Source: Sphingomonadales bacterium UBA2369 (GTDB taxonomy: Bacteria; Pseudomonadota; Alphaproteobacteria; Sphingomonadales; Sphingomonadaceae). Taken from it: a DNA stretch of 20,623 bases. A program made the position numbers and the translations under genes. The stretch spans positions 266,412 through 287,034 of the forward strand of contig DDTH01000006.1 of NCBI GenBank assembly GCA_002344055.1, read 5' to 3'. Each line of letters begins with the position of its first letter. The first letter of the stretch is position 1. The notes below the pieces were generated by a model. The model saw nothing but the letters and a program-made list of their open reading frames with translations. It made no database searches and was not told the DNA's origin. Positions 1 to 7,172 of the stretch are shown here, one piece after another.

Positions 1-113
1 GAGGGGTTGGGGTGGGGGCGCGAGACTGACGCAGTCAGGCTCGCCACAAGGAATCTTTTCCGCCGGCAGACGCCGGCTCAGCCCCCACCCAACCCTCCCC
101 ACAAGGGGGAGGG
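1..113. repeat. Nested palindromic intergenic element (incomplete at window edge)
   Basis: The first 113 bases are built of inverted repeats. G-rich bases 1-19 are an imperfect reverse complement of C-rich 81-99, with small G-run length differences. Between them, 20-44 can fold into a hairpin (GCGAG..CTGAC / GTCAG..CTCGC with one A-G mismatch), and 62-77 into GCCGGC-AGAC-GCCGGC. Bases 93-113 form a third hairpin, CCCTCCCC / GGGGAGGG with a 5-nt loop; it competes with the outer pairing. No open frame of note is present. From memory, C-rich/G-rich palindromes of this kind are dispersed between genes in sphingomonads; copy number cannot be seen here. The 93-113 hairpin could also end transcription of the minus-strand operon that stops at 163, but it has no clear U-tract. 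Confidence 0.6.
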
Positions 114-162
114 CTGAACACCTATGTGCTCGATAATGAAGCGGCCTGATTGAGTACGGAGC

Positions 163-954
163 CTAGGCGATCACCCGCTCGCCCGGCGCCGGTCCTTCCG
201 CTGGAGCGCCGGCGAAGCATTGGGCGATCTCCATCCATACGCGGGCACCGGGACCGTGGGTGACGAGGCCGGTATCGTCGACATGACGGCGCTGGGTCAC
301 CACCAGGGCGAAATCCTCGGCGGGGCCGGAAACGCTCTCGCCCGCCCCCTCATTCCACAGCCATTCCCCGCCCGACGGCGCGGCCAGCCGCACTTCGACC
401 GCGCCGGGCTTCTCCAGGCCGCGATTGCGGAACGACCAGCCAAGGGTGCGCACGCCAAGGTCGCAGATGTTGCGGATGCGGTCGTGACTCCCGCGCTTCG
501 CGCCCATCACGTCGTAAATGTCCTGGCCGTGCGCCCAAACCTCCATCTGGCGGGCGGCGGCGAAGGAGGCGACGCTCATCTCCGGGCCGAACCAGGGCAC
601 GCGATGCTCGGGATCGGAGCGGTCGAAGATCGCGCACATCTCCTCCCACGTATCGCGCCATTGCCGGCGCATCGCCTCGCCCGCGAGCGCGCCATATTCG
701 TCGCGCATCCGGTTGCTCAGCTCATAGCCTTTCGCTTGCCCGGCGCGCACCTCCGCGACCAGAGCGGGGAAAGTTTCGGGCGCGGTCAGCGAGACCATGC
801 CGAACCGGTCGATCAGGTGGAGGTGCATGACCTCGTCGCGCACCGTCCAGTCGTAGAAAGCCGTCACCCGCTCCCAATCGGCGGGCGACAATGTCCGCAG
901 AAACGCGTCAAGCTCGGCGCATTCGGCGCGCAGGTCGGCCACCACATCGCTCAT
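163..954 (-). CDS. TIGR03084-family / DinB-like (maleylpyruvate isomerase N-terminal type) metal-binding protein
   Basis: This 263-residue protein is probably cytoplasmic. It resembles the four-helix DinB/mycothiol-dependent maleylpyruvate isomerase fold of the TIGR03084 family, whose members often sit beside acyl-CoA genes. Candidate metal ligands are His46 (in VMHLHLIDR) and Glu138 and His142 (in MEVWAHGQDI). Their spacing matches, as I recall it, the His-Glu-His triad of the isomerase. The rest of the protein is the usual SCP2-like C-terminal half. The ATG at 954 was chosen because it overlaps the upstream gene's TGA (ATGA at 951-954); an in-frame extension to 1098 would lie wholly within that gene. 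It is the last gene of a GntR/DUF2156/TIGR03084 operon. The exact reaction is unknown. Mycothiol is an actinobacterial thiol, so a different thiol or none would be used here (inference). Confidence 0.85.
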   Translation of the reverse strand: MSDVVADLRAECAELDAFLRTLSPADWERVTAFYDWTVRDEVMHLHLIDRFGMVSLTAPETFPALVAEVRAGQAKGYELSNRMRDEYGALAGEAMRRQWRDTWEEMCAIFDRSDPEHRVPWFGPEMSVASFAAARQMEVWAHGQDIYDVMGAKRGSHDRIRNICDLGVRTLGWSFRNRGLEKPGAVEVRLAAPSGGEWLWNEGAGESVSGPAEDFALVVTQRRHVDDTGLVTHGPGARVWMEIAQCFAGAPAEGPAPGERVIA

Positions 955-1811
955 CCATCTCTCCGCAATCGATATTTCCGCAACCGCTGTGCCGGGGCGA
1001 AGGCGCGCTTGGCCTGGGCGAAGCCGGGCTTGCCGAGATCCTGCTCGAAATTGATCCAGCCGGTGCCGACCCGCGCCGCGAAGCGGGCGAACATCCACGG
1101 ATAGGCGCCCGCATAGGCCCGCCGGCCCTTGGCGAAATGGACGATATGGCTGCCGTCCGCGCCGCGCCCGGCGAGCAGGAAGGCGACCGGCGCCGCTCCC
1201 GCAATCTCCACCAGCCAGCCTTCAAGGCCGAGCGGCGCCATCAGCGCCAGCGCCTCGCGGCATTCGGCAAGGTCGGTATCGCCTTCGCCTTTGCCGACAT
1301 CCTCGGACCAGCCGGCAAGGACAGTCAGCGCATCGCCAATGTCGTCCGGGTCGATCGGCAGCAAGCGAGGCCGCACCTCCTCCTCCTCGAACGCGCGGGC
1401 CTGCGACCGTTTGGCCTTGGCGCCGTCGAGGATGGCAAGGCGTTCGGCGGCGTAGACATAGTCGCTGTCGTCGTCGTTCCAGCCGAGCGCCAGCCCGAGC
1501 CGCGCCGCCAGCGCCGGGTCGCCGACAGGCCCGATGCAATCCACTGCGTCGAGCAGGGCCTCCGCACCGTCGCGATCGAGCAGTGCCAGCGGCAGCGCGT
1601 GGCGCACGCCGTCATAGGTGCGGCCGGTCACGTGCGGCGCCGGTTCGCTGTGGAATCGATAATGGTGACGGCCGCGATACAGATAGAGATTGGCGGCGCT
1701 ATACTCGGACAGGCGCTCGCCGGTCGCGGCGATCAGCTGCTGAAGCTGCGGCAGGAGCGTCGGCGTCAGCGGGCTTGCGCCCTCGAGGATTCGCTCCGCC
1801 GCCGCGATCAC
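951..1811 (-). CDS. DUF2156-like (phosphatidylglycerol lysyltransferase C-terminal-type) protein
   Basis: The 286-residue product resembles DUF2156/LPG-synthase C-terminal proteins, which have a tandem GNAT-like fold and are related to the enzyme that aminoacylates phosphatidylglycerol. Two family hallmarks are visible. Near residues 36-54, SEYSAANLYLYRGRHHYRF resembles the family's 'S(E/D)YSFANLYLFR' segment. The C-terminal QDLGKPGFAQAKRAFAP near 257-273 is the most conserved family motif. There is no N-terminal membrane domain, so it is a soluble stand-alone version. The start is GTG at 1811 and overlaps the regulator's TGA by 4 nt, implying coupled translation; the stop overlaps the next ATG in the same way. 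The acceptor and donor are unknown; an acyl- or aminoacyl-transfer role is only suggested by the fold. Confidence 0.78.
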   Translation of the reverse strand: MIAAAERILEGASPLTPTLLPQLQQLIAATGERLSEYSAANLYLYRGRHHYRFHSEPAPHVTGRTYDGVRHALPLALLDRDGAEALLDAVDCIGPVGDPALAARLGLALGWNDDDSDYVYAAERLAILDGAKAKRSQARAFEEEEVRPRLLPIDPDDIGDALTVLAGWSEDVGKGEGDTDLAECREALALMAPLGLEGWLVEIAGAAPVAFLLAGRGADGSHIVHFAKGRRAYAGAYPWMFARFAARVGTGWINFEQDLGKPGFAQAKRAFAPAQRLRKYRLRRDG

Positions 1812-2572
1812 TCGGCCGCCCGGGACTTCATCGCGATGCGCGTGGTCGAAAGGCCGTCCTTCAGATCCTCGTGGATCCAGTCGACGACCAGGGCCGAGCA
1901 GCGCCGCGTCGCCAGCACCGCCAGTTCCTCGTCCCCATCGAGGATCGCGGCCGCCATCCGGTTGCGATGGGCGCGATAGGCTTCGATCCGGTCCGGATGG
2001 TTGACATAGACGTCCTCGTCCCGGCCGATGAAGGCCGACAGATCGTAGACGATGCTGAGGAACAGCTCGAGCACGCGGTTGCCGCTCATCGCGGCCAGCA
2101 CCCGGCCGAAGGCGCGCTCGGCGCGCAGAAACGAGCGATAGTCGGTCTGCGGCATCGCCCGTTCCTGGGCGAGGAAATCGGCCAGCTCCGCCTTCCCGGC
2201 CGGATCGCCGTTGCGGCTGGCGAGGCGGGCCAGTTCGGTGCGGATCGGTTCGACCGCCGCGATCACTTCTTCCAAATGGGCGTGGCGCGACTGCAAATAG
2301 ATCGCCGCCATGCGCGCGACGGTCAGGCTGTCCGGCAGCGCGGCGAAATAGCCGCCATTGACGCCGCGGCGGATGGTGATGAGCCGCTCCTGCGCGACCA
2401 GGGCCGCGGCCTGCCGGAGCGTCGGACGGCTGACCCCCAGCTTGTTCATCAGCTCCTCTTCGGAGCCGAGCAACGTTCCTTCCGGCTGATTCATCGCCGT
2501 CGCGCGGATCGCGCTCGCGGCGCGATGCACCGCCGAAGACGGCTTGCCACTCCCCTGTTCGCCTTCACCCAT
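1808..2572 (-). CDS. GntR-family transcriptional regulator, FadR/FCD type
   Basis: This 254-residue regulator has a winged helix-turn-helix at about residues 15-78, with the typical LGSEEELMNKLGVSRPTLRQA recognition region and RRGVNGGYF wing. An all-helical FCD-type effector domain follows (about 95-240). The effector domain is degenerate: where FCD proteins usually have 'FHxxL' it reads AFGRVL (154-159), so at least one metal-ligand His is missing; His202 in the late helix remains. The ATG at 2572 is preceded by AAGGTGG at suitable spacing. It is the first gene of a three-gene operon and diverges from the short-chain dehydrogenase at 2645. It probably senses an acyl-CoA or acid and controls its own operon and the neighbouring catabolic genes; the dyads between the two genes are candidate sites (inference). 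Confidence 0.88.
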   Translation of the reverse strand: MGEGEQGSGKPSSAVHRAASAIRATAMNQPEGTLLGSEEELMNKLGVSRPTLRQAAALVAQERLITIRRGVNGGYFAALPDSLTVARMAAIYLQSRHAHLEEVIAAVEPIRTELARLASRNGDPAGKAELADFLAQERAMPQTDYRSFLRAERAFGRVLAAMSGNRVLELFLSIVYDLSAFIGRDEDVYVNHPDRIEAYRAHRNRMAAAILDGDEELAVLATRRCSALVVDWIHEDLKDGLSTTRIAMKSRAAE

Positions 2573-2596
2573 TGCTGACCACCTTAATGCCTAAAA

Positions 2597-2622
2597 GAGT
2601 AAACTCAATATTGCCGATCGGC
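2597..2622. promoter_or_regulatory. Cluster of abutting dyads; candidate operator between GntR regulator and SDR gene
   Basis: The 72-bp divergent gap holds three touching palindromes: GAGT-AA-ACTC (2597-2606), CAATATTG (2606-2613) and GCCGATCGGC (2613-2622). Two are gapless perfect palindromes. The location between a FadR-type regulator and a divergent gene fits an autoregulatory operator. None matches a GntR consensus that I can state with certainty, and I could not place a convincing -35/-10 pair on either strand. Confidence 0.35.
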
Positions 2623-2644
2623 CCTGTTATGCTAAGGTTCTGCC

Positions 2645-3496
2645 ATGAAACTCGCACAAAAGACCATCCTCATTTCCGGTGCCAGCCGCGGCATCGGTTT
2701 CGAGATCGCCTTACGCGCCGCGCGCGACGGCGCCAATGTCGTGATCGCCGCCAAGACGACGGAGCCGCACCGCTATCTGCCCGGCACGATCTATACGGCC
2801 GCGGAGGCGGTCGAGGCGGCCGGCGGCAAGGCCTTGCCGGTCATCATGGACGTGCGCGACGAACAGGCATCCGCCGCCGCCGTCCAGGCCGCGGTCGAGC
2901 GGTTCGGCGGGCTGGACATATTGGTCAACAACGCCTCGTCCATCTCGGTCGCGCGCACCGAGGCGGTCGAGCCCAAGCGCTACGATCTGATGATGGACAT
3001 CAACGTGCGCGGCAGCTTCTTCCTGACCCAGGCGGCGATCCCGCATTTGCGCAAGGCCGCCAATCCGCACGTCCTCACCATGTCGCCGCCTTTGGTGTGG
3101 GAGGATCGCTGGTTCGAGAATTACGTCGCCTACACCATGTCCAAATACGGCATGTCGATGATCACCCAGGGCATGGCCGCCGAGTTTCGCGACGAGGGCA
3201 TCGCCTTCAATTCGCTCTGGCCGCGCTATGGCATTTCGACGGCGGCGGTCGAGTTCGCGGTGGCCGATGCCGAGCAGCGCATGCGCTGCCGCAGCCCGGC
3301 GATCATGGCGGATTGCTTCTACGCGATCGTCACCAAGCCGGCGCGCGAATGCACCGGCAATTTCTTCATCGACGACACTTTGATGTACGAAGAGGGCGTC
3401 CGCGACTTCTCCATCTACGGGACCATTCCCGACGATGGCTGGCGCACCGGCATGTACATGCGCGCCGACGATCCGGGTCCGCCGGAGAAGAGCTGA
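2645..3496 (+). CDS. SDR-family oxidoreductase, HSDL2-like
   Basis: This 283-residue protein is a classical short-chain dehydrogenase/reductase with a Rossmann fold. Visible motifs are the cofactor loop SGASRGIG (11-18), NNAS (95-98), the helix Asn120, and the catalytic Ser147, Tyr163 and Lys167 (YTMSK). The long insert LPGTIYTAAEAVEAAGGKALP after the second strand, and TMSPPL before the active-site Tyr, are typical of hydroxysteroid-dehydrogenase-like protein 2 (HSDL2). The C-terminal SCP2 domain of animal HSDL2 is absent. It probably oxidises a hydroxyacyl or related alcohol with NAD(P)+; the substrate is unknown. The ATG at 2645 has TAAGG 7 nt upstream. It diverges from the GntR regulator and ends at a strong terminator, so it is probably monocistronic. 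Confidence 0.88.
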   Translation: MKLAQKTILISGASRGIGFEIALRAARDGANVVIAAKTTEPHRYLPGTIYTAAEAVEAAGGKALPVIMDVRDEQASAAAVQAAVERFGGLDILVNNASSISVARTEAVEPKRYDLMMDINVRGSFFLTQAAIPHLRKAANPHVLTMSPPLVWEDRWFENYVAYTMSKYGMSMITQGMAAEFRDEGIAFNSLWPRYGISTAAVEFAVADAEQRMRCRSPAIMADCFYAIVTKPARECTGNFFIDDTLMYEEGVRDFSIYGTIPDDGWRTGMYMRADDPGPPEKS

Positions 3497-3516
3497 AGCG
3501 AAAGCGGCGAACATGA

Positions 3517-3551
3517 AAAAGCCGCCGGCGTTCCCCACGCCGGCGGCTTTT
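3517..3551. terminator. Bidirectional intrinsic terminator
   Basis: A perfect 14-bp inverted repeat (AAAAGCCGCCGGCG / CGCCGGCGGCTTTT) with a 7-nt loop begins 20 bp after the SDR stop and ends 29 bp from the convergent dehydratase stop. The GC-rich stem is flanked by A-run and T-run on opposite sides, so it can terminate transcription in both directions. Confidence 0.9.
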
Positions 3552-3580
3552 CAAATGATGCCGGATGCCGGATGCCGGGC

Positions 3581-4834
3581 TTACTCGCGCTGCTCCGGTC
3601 CGGGCATCCGGTGGATGGTCGGCTTCGGGCGCTCCGGCAGCTTCACCGGCCCATGCTTGCGCGACGACAGCAGGATCGTGCCTTCGCCGCGAACATTTTC
3701 CTGCCCGCGCTGATTGACGCCCTTGATCACCACCTCGATCAGCGGCCCGAGCTTCTCGTCGACCCGCGCCTCGGTGATCTCGCCGGTCAGCCAGGTCACG
3801 TCGCCCATATAGTTGAAGCGGCGGAATTCGAAGCGGACGCGCTGGATCCACGCATCGTCGCCGGCATAATTGGTGAGATAGTGGTTCACGTAGAGCTGCC
3901 GCACCGGGCCGATGTCGTACATCATCCGGACGCCGACCTTCTGCGCCAGGTCCTTGTCCCAGTGAACGCGCTGCAGCGTGTCCCAGGCGTTGAACTCGTC
4001 GCGCGTGTAGAAACCGCGCAATTTCTTGCGATTCTCATAGGCCAGCCGGTTCGGCCAGTTGCCGTAGATCAGCCAGCCCGCGCCCATGTGAAGATTGATC
4101 AGGTCGGTGACCGTCAGCGGCCCCTTCGCCATGCGCGGCAATTGGGTGCCGGGAACGACATCCTCATACCAGAGCGTATCCGCGCCGCGGCGATATTCAT
4201 TGTCGTACGCCGCCTCGATCTCGGCGAGCTGCTCGTCCGTGTAGAAAGCCGGCTCGTCCTGCTTGTACTTGTCCTCCGAGCCTTCGCGCTTCTTGCGCTC
4301 GGCGTGGACGAACCAGTCGACGCCATCGACCGCCACCTGATCATTCTGGTCCCACAGGCACAGGCCGTTGGTGACGACGACCGAACGGCCGGCAAATTCC
4401 GACTGCTTGTCCTCGACCTTGGCGACGAAGCGCGAGCGGTGCAGGGTGTCGCCCTCGACGATCGGCGCGTAATAGAAATTCTCACCGCCGGAATGATAGA
4501 GTTGCACGCCGGTCAGGGCTTTTGAGGTAACTCTGTCTTCTTCCGGCTCGGGACGGGGGCTGCGATGCAAACCCATCGACTTTTCGAATCCGGGCGGGGC
4601 GATCACCTGCCCCCAGCGCGTTTTCGCGGCATAAGCGGGGTCGCAGTAAAGCGGGTTATCGTCGCCGATGCAGAGCGAATATCGCCTTACGCCGTCATCG
4701 GTTGCCTTGATATTCCAAGGATCCTCGATTGCGCCGAGGCGCAAGGTCGGGTTCGAAAATCCAATGCGACGCCGCATCAGATCGACCGATTCGTCGGTGA
4801 GGCGATTGCGAATCAATCCATCGCTCTCGGCCAT
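3581..4834 (-). CDS. FAS1-like MaoC acyl dehydratase (double hot-dog)
   Basis: The 417-residue product is a two-domain hot-dog dehydratase/hydratase. The N-terminal FAS1-type domain carries GDDNPLYCD (57-65) and WGQVIAPPGF (74-83). The first is the counterpart of the hydratase-2 'D..NP.H.D' motif, with Tyr in place of His, which is usual for this subfamily. The second domain contains GPLTVTDLINLHMGAG (238-253), the expected second motif. The likely role is reversible hydration of an enoyl-CoA in the neighbouring pathway. ATG 4834 (MAESDG) is preferred because GAGAGGG precedes it at good spacing; an ATG at 4852 would add six residues. It is divergent from the crotonase gene at 4909 and convergent with the SDR gene across the terminator. 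The substrate is not evident. Confidence 0.87.
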   Translation of the reverse strand: MAESDGLIRNRLTDESVDLMRRRIGFSNPTLRLGAIEDPWNIKATDDGVRRYSLCIGDDNPLYCDPAYAAKTRWGQVIAPPGFEKSMGLHRSPRPEPEEDRVTSKALTGVQLYHSGGENFYYAPIVEGDTLHRSRFVAKVEDKQSEFAGRSVVVTNGLCLWDQNDQVAVDGVDWFVHAERKKREGSEDKYKQDEPAFYTDEQLAEIEAAYDNEYRRGADTLWYEDVVPGTQLPRMAKGPLTVTDLINLHMGAGWLIYGNWPNRLAYENRKKLRGFYTRDEFNAWDTLQRVHWDKDLAQKVGVRMMYDIGPVRQLYVNHYLTNYAGDDAWIQRVRFEFRRFNYMGDVTWLTGEITEARVDEKLGPLIEVVIKGVNQRGQENVRGEGTILLSSRKHGPVKLPERPKPTIHRMPGPEQRE

Positions 4835-4908
4835 CAGCGCTTTCCCTCTCATCTGAATTGAGTAATATCTATTGCATGGCGCGCAAAAGCCGAGGGAGCA
4901 AGGGGAGA

Positions 4909-5706
4909 ATGCACGTGTATGAGGGCTATGAGACGCTGAAGGTCGCCCGCGAGGGCGGGATCGTCACCGTCACCTTCAACCGACCCGACGTGAAAAATGC
5001 GACCAATGCGCAGATGCACCAGGAACTGGTGCGAATCTGGCCGGACATTGCGGCCGACAGGGAGGCGCGCGTCGTCATCCTCACCGGCGCCGGCGACGCC
5101 TTCTCCGCGGGCGGCGACATCGAAGGCATGAAGCGCTCGCTCGACGACCAGGTGCGCTGGATCGATTCGATGATCGAGGCGCGAGAGATATTGCGCGGGG
5201 TGATGGACCTGGATTGCCCGGTGATCGCCAAGGTGAACGGCCACGCCATCGGCCTCGGCGCGACCCTGGCCCTGTTCTGCGACATCGTCATCGCCCGCGA
5301 CACGGCGAAGATCGCCGATCCGCATGTGAAGGTCGGGCTGGTCGCGGGCGACGGCGGCTCGCTGATCTGGCCGCAGCTGATCGGCTATGCGCGGGCCAAA
5401 CGCTATCTGCTGCTCGGCGAGGCAATCACCGGGAAAGAGGCCGCCGAGATCGGGCTGGTCACCGAAGCGCTTCCCGCCGACCAGCTCGACGCCCGCGTCG
5501 ATGCCATTGCCAGCCAGCTGGCGGCCGGCGCCGCGGTCGCGATCCGCCTGACCAAGCGCGCGATCAACATGGATCTGCGCCAGCGCTTCGATACGATGAT
5601 CGAGGCGCATCTGGGCTACGAGACCATGTCGCATCTGTCGGAGGATCATCGCGAGGCAGTGATGGCCTTCGCCGAGAAGCGCGACCCGAAATTCACCGGC
5701 CGCTGA
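4909..5706 (+). CDS. Enoyl-CoA hydratase/isomerase-family (crotonase-fold) protein lacking both canonical glutamates
   Basis: This 265-residue protein has the whole crotonase fold: the oxyanion-hole strand SAGGD (66-70), the second oxyanion segment GHAIGLGATLALFCD (111-125) and DPHVKVGLVAGDGG (137-150). Aligned with rat mitochondrial hydratase, the two catalytic glutamates (Glu144, Glu164) become Thr119 and His139; an Asp appears instead at 148 in GDGG. Proteins with this DPHVxVGLVAGDGG signature are usually annotated as hydratases, but the acid/base chemistry must differ. The ATG at 4909 has GAGGGAG 10 nt upstream and gives the usual family N-terminus; in-frame ATG 4876 and TTG 4858 are possible alternatives. 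It is the first gene of an operon with the synthetase 5 bp downstream and the two dehydrogenases. Confidence 0.87.
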   Translation: MHVYEGYETLKVAREGGIVTVTFNRPDVKNATNAQMHQELVRIWPDIAADREARVVILTGAGDAFSAGGDIEGMKRSLDDQVRWIDSMIEAREILRGVMDLDCPVIAKVNGHAIGLGATLALFCDIVIARDTAKIADPHVKVGLVAGDGGSLIWPQLIGYARAKRYLLLGEAITGKEAAEIGLVTEALPADQLDARVDAIASQLAAGAAVAIRLTKRAINMDLRQRFDTMIEAHLGYETMSHLSEDHREAVMAFAEKRDPKFTGR

Positions 5707-5711
5707 CCCGC

Positions 5712-7172
5712 ATGAGCTTCGACGTTTCGGCATTGATCCGCCAACGCCTCGCCGGCGGCGGCGATGCGGACCAGCTGCATTTCGACGGCCGCTGGCGCAG
5801 CTGGCGCTGGATGGCGGCGCTGGACGAGGCGGTCGCGGCGCTGGCCGGGGACGCGCCGGCGATCGGCCTGATCGCCCGCACCCGCCCACAGCATGTCGCC
5901 CTGTTTGCCGGCAGCCTCGCGCGGCGCCGGATCGTCTCGATGATCTATTCGGCCCAGTCCGCCGCAGGCATGGCCGACGATATCCGCCGCCTGCGGCTGC
6001 CCGCCATCGTCGCGGACCCGCAGGACTGGGTACCCGAAACGCTCAACGCGGCGCTCGAAGCGGGCAGCGCCGCCATCGCGATCGAGGATCTTGAAGACCC
6101 GGCGCGCGCCGCCTCGCTCCTGCTCGCGCGGGGCAGCGGCGGCGAGGCCGATGCCAATCCCGATGTTGCCCTGGAACTGCTCTCCTCCGGCACCACCGGT
6201 CCGCCCAAGCGCGTGCCCTTGCTCTGGTCGACGCTCAATGCGGCGACCGAGGATGCCGCCAATGTCTATGGCGCCGCCAACAGCATCGAAACGCCGCAGG
6301 TGATGACCCAGCCGCTCGGCAACGTCACCGGCATCGCCTATGTAGTCCCGCCTCTGGCCTTCGGGCGGCGTATCGTTCTGCTCGAGAAATTCGAACCGCG
6401 CAGCTGGGCCGATGCGATTCGCAAGCATCGCCCGGTGCGCGTGTCGCTGCCGCCCGCGGCGATCCGCATGGTGCTGGATGCCGGCATCCCGCGCGAATAT
6501 CTGGCCAGCCTCACCGCGATCGGCGTGGGCGGCGGCCGGGTCGATGGCGATGTGCACGAACGATTCGAAACGCATTACGGCATTCCGATCCTCCATGCCT
6601 TCGGGGCGACGGAGTTTGGCGGCGTGGTCGCCAACTGGACGGCCGATCTCTATCGCCAATGGGGGGCGGCCAAGCGCGGCAGCCCGGGCCGGGCCAGCAC
6701 CAATGTCGAACTGCGCATCGTCGATCAGGCGACGTTCGAACCCCTGCCGGTTGGCGACATCGGCCTGCTCGAGGCGAAGGCGCAGCGCATGGGGCCGGAC
6801 TGGCTGCGCACCAACGATCTCGCCTCGATCGACGCGGATGGCTTCCTCTTCCTCCATGGCCGCGCGGATGGCGCGATCAACCGGGGCGGCTTCAAGATCG
6901 TGCCCGATGTTGTCGCCGATGCCCTGCGCGCGCATCCGGCGGTGGCCGACGCGGCGGTGGTCGGGGTCGACGACCAGCGGCTCGGCCAGGTGCCGGTCGC
7001 CGCGGTCGAGCTGGTGCCGGGCGGCGCGGCCGATCCGGAGGTGCTGATGGCCTGGGCCAGGGAGCGGCTGATCGCTTATCAGGTGCCGACGGAGGTCAGG
7101 ATCGTGCCAGTGCTGCCGCGCAACGCCTCGCTCAAGATTTCCGCTCCGGACGTGAAGGCCCTGTTCGCATGA
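5712..7172 (+). CDS. Acyl-CoA synthetase (AMP-forming, ANL superfamily)
   Basis: This 486-residue adenylate-forming enzyme would activate a carboxylic acid to its CoA thioester using ATP. Visible motifs are the P-loop LSSGTTGPPKR (157-167), FGATEFGG (297-304), TND (368-370) and the hinge segment GRADGAINRGGFKI (383-396). NASLKIS (471-477) carries the C-terminal catalytic Lys475. At 486 residues it is slightly shorter than many fatty-acyl ligases, mainly because the N-terminal domain is compact. It lies 5 bp after the crotonase gene with no obvious Shine-Dalgarno, and its TGA overlaps the next ATG, so translation is probably coupled. It resembles the other synthetase at 9300-10796 along its length; they look like diverged paralogues. 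The acid substrate is unknown. Confidence 0.9.
   Translation: MSFDVSALIRQRLAGGGDADQLHFDGRWRSWRWMAALDEAVAALAGDAPAIGLIARTRPQHVALFAGSLARRRIVSMIYSAQSAAGMADDIRRLRLPAIVADPQDWVPETLNAALEAGSAAIAIEDLEDPARAASLLLARGSGGEADANPDVALELLSSGTTGPPKRVPLLWSTLNAATEDAANVYGAANSIETPQVMTQPLGNVTGIAYVVPPLAFGRRIVLLEKFEPRSWADAIRKHRPVRVSLPPAAIRMVLDAGIPREYLASLTAIGVGGGRVDGDVHERFETHYGIPILHAFGATEFGGVVANWTADLYRQWGAAKRGSPGRASTNVELRIVDQATFEPLPVGDIGLLEAKAQRMGPDWLRTNDLASIDADGFLFLHGRADGAINRGGFKIVPDVVADALRAHPAVADAAVVGVDDQRLGQVPVAAVELVPGGAADPEVLMAWARERLIAYQVPTEVRIVPVLPRNASLKISAPDVKALFA

Noticed and set aside
2605..2633. TATGCT (2628-2633) as a -10 for the SDR gene
   Set aside because: No -35 at usual spacing (TCAATA at 2605-2610), and it would abut the Shine-Dalgarno.
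3531..3551. CRISPR-like or attachment-site repeat at the GC-rich dyad
   Set aside because: A single dyad with A and T flanks between convergent genes is fully explained as a terminator.
5214..5711. N-terminal extension of the first synthetase through the crotonase gene
   Set aside because: The extension is the crotonase read in another frame; the synthetase aligns with its family from the ATG at 5712.
5646..6935. A minus-strand frame of 429 codons opposite the first acyl-CoA synthetase
   Set aside because: Antisense shadow; no motif, while the plus strand carries all ANL motifs.
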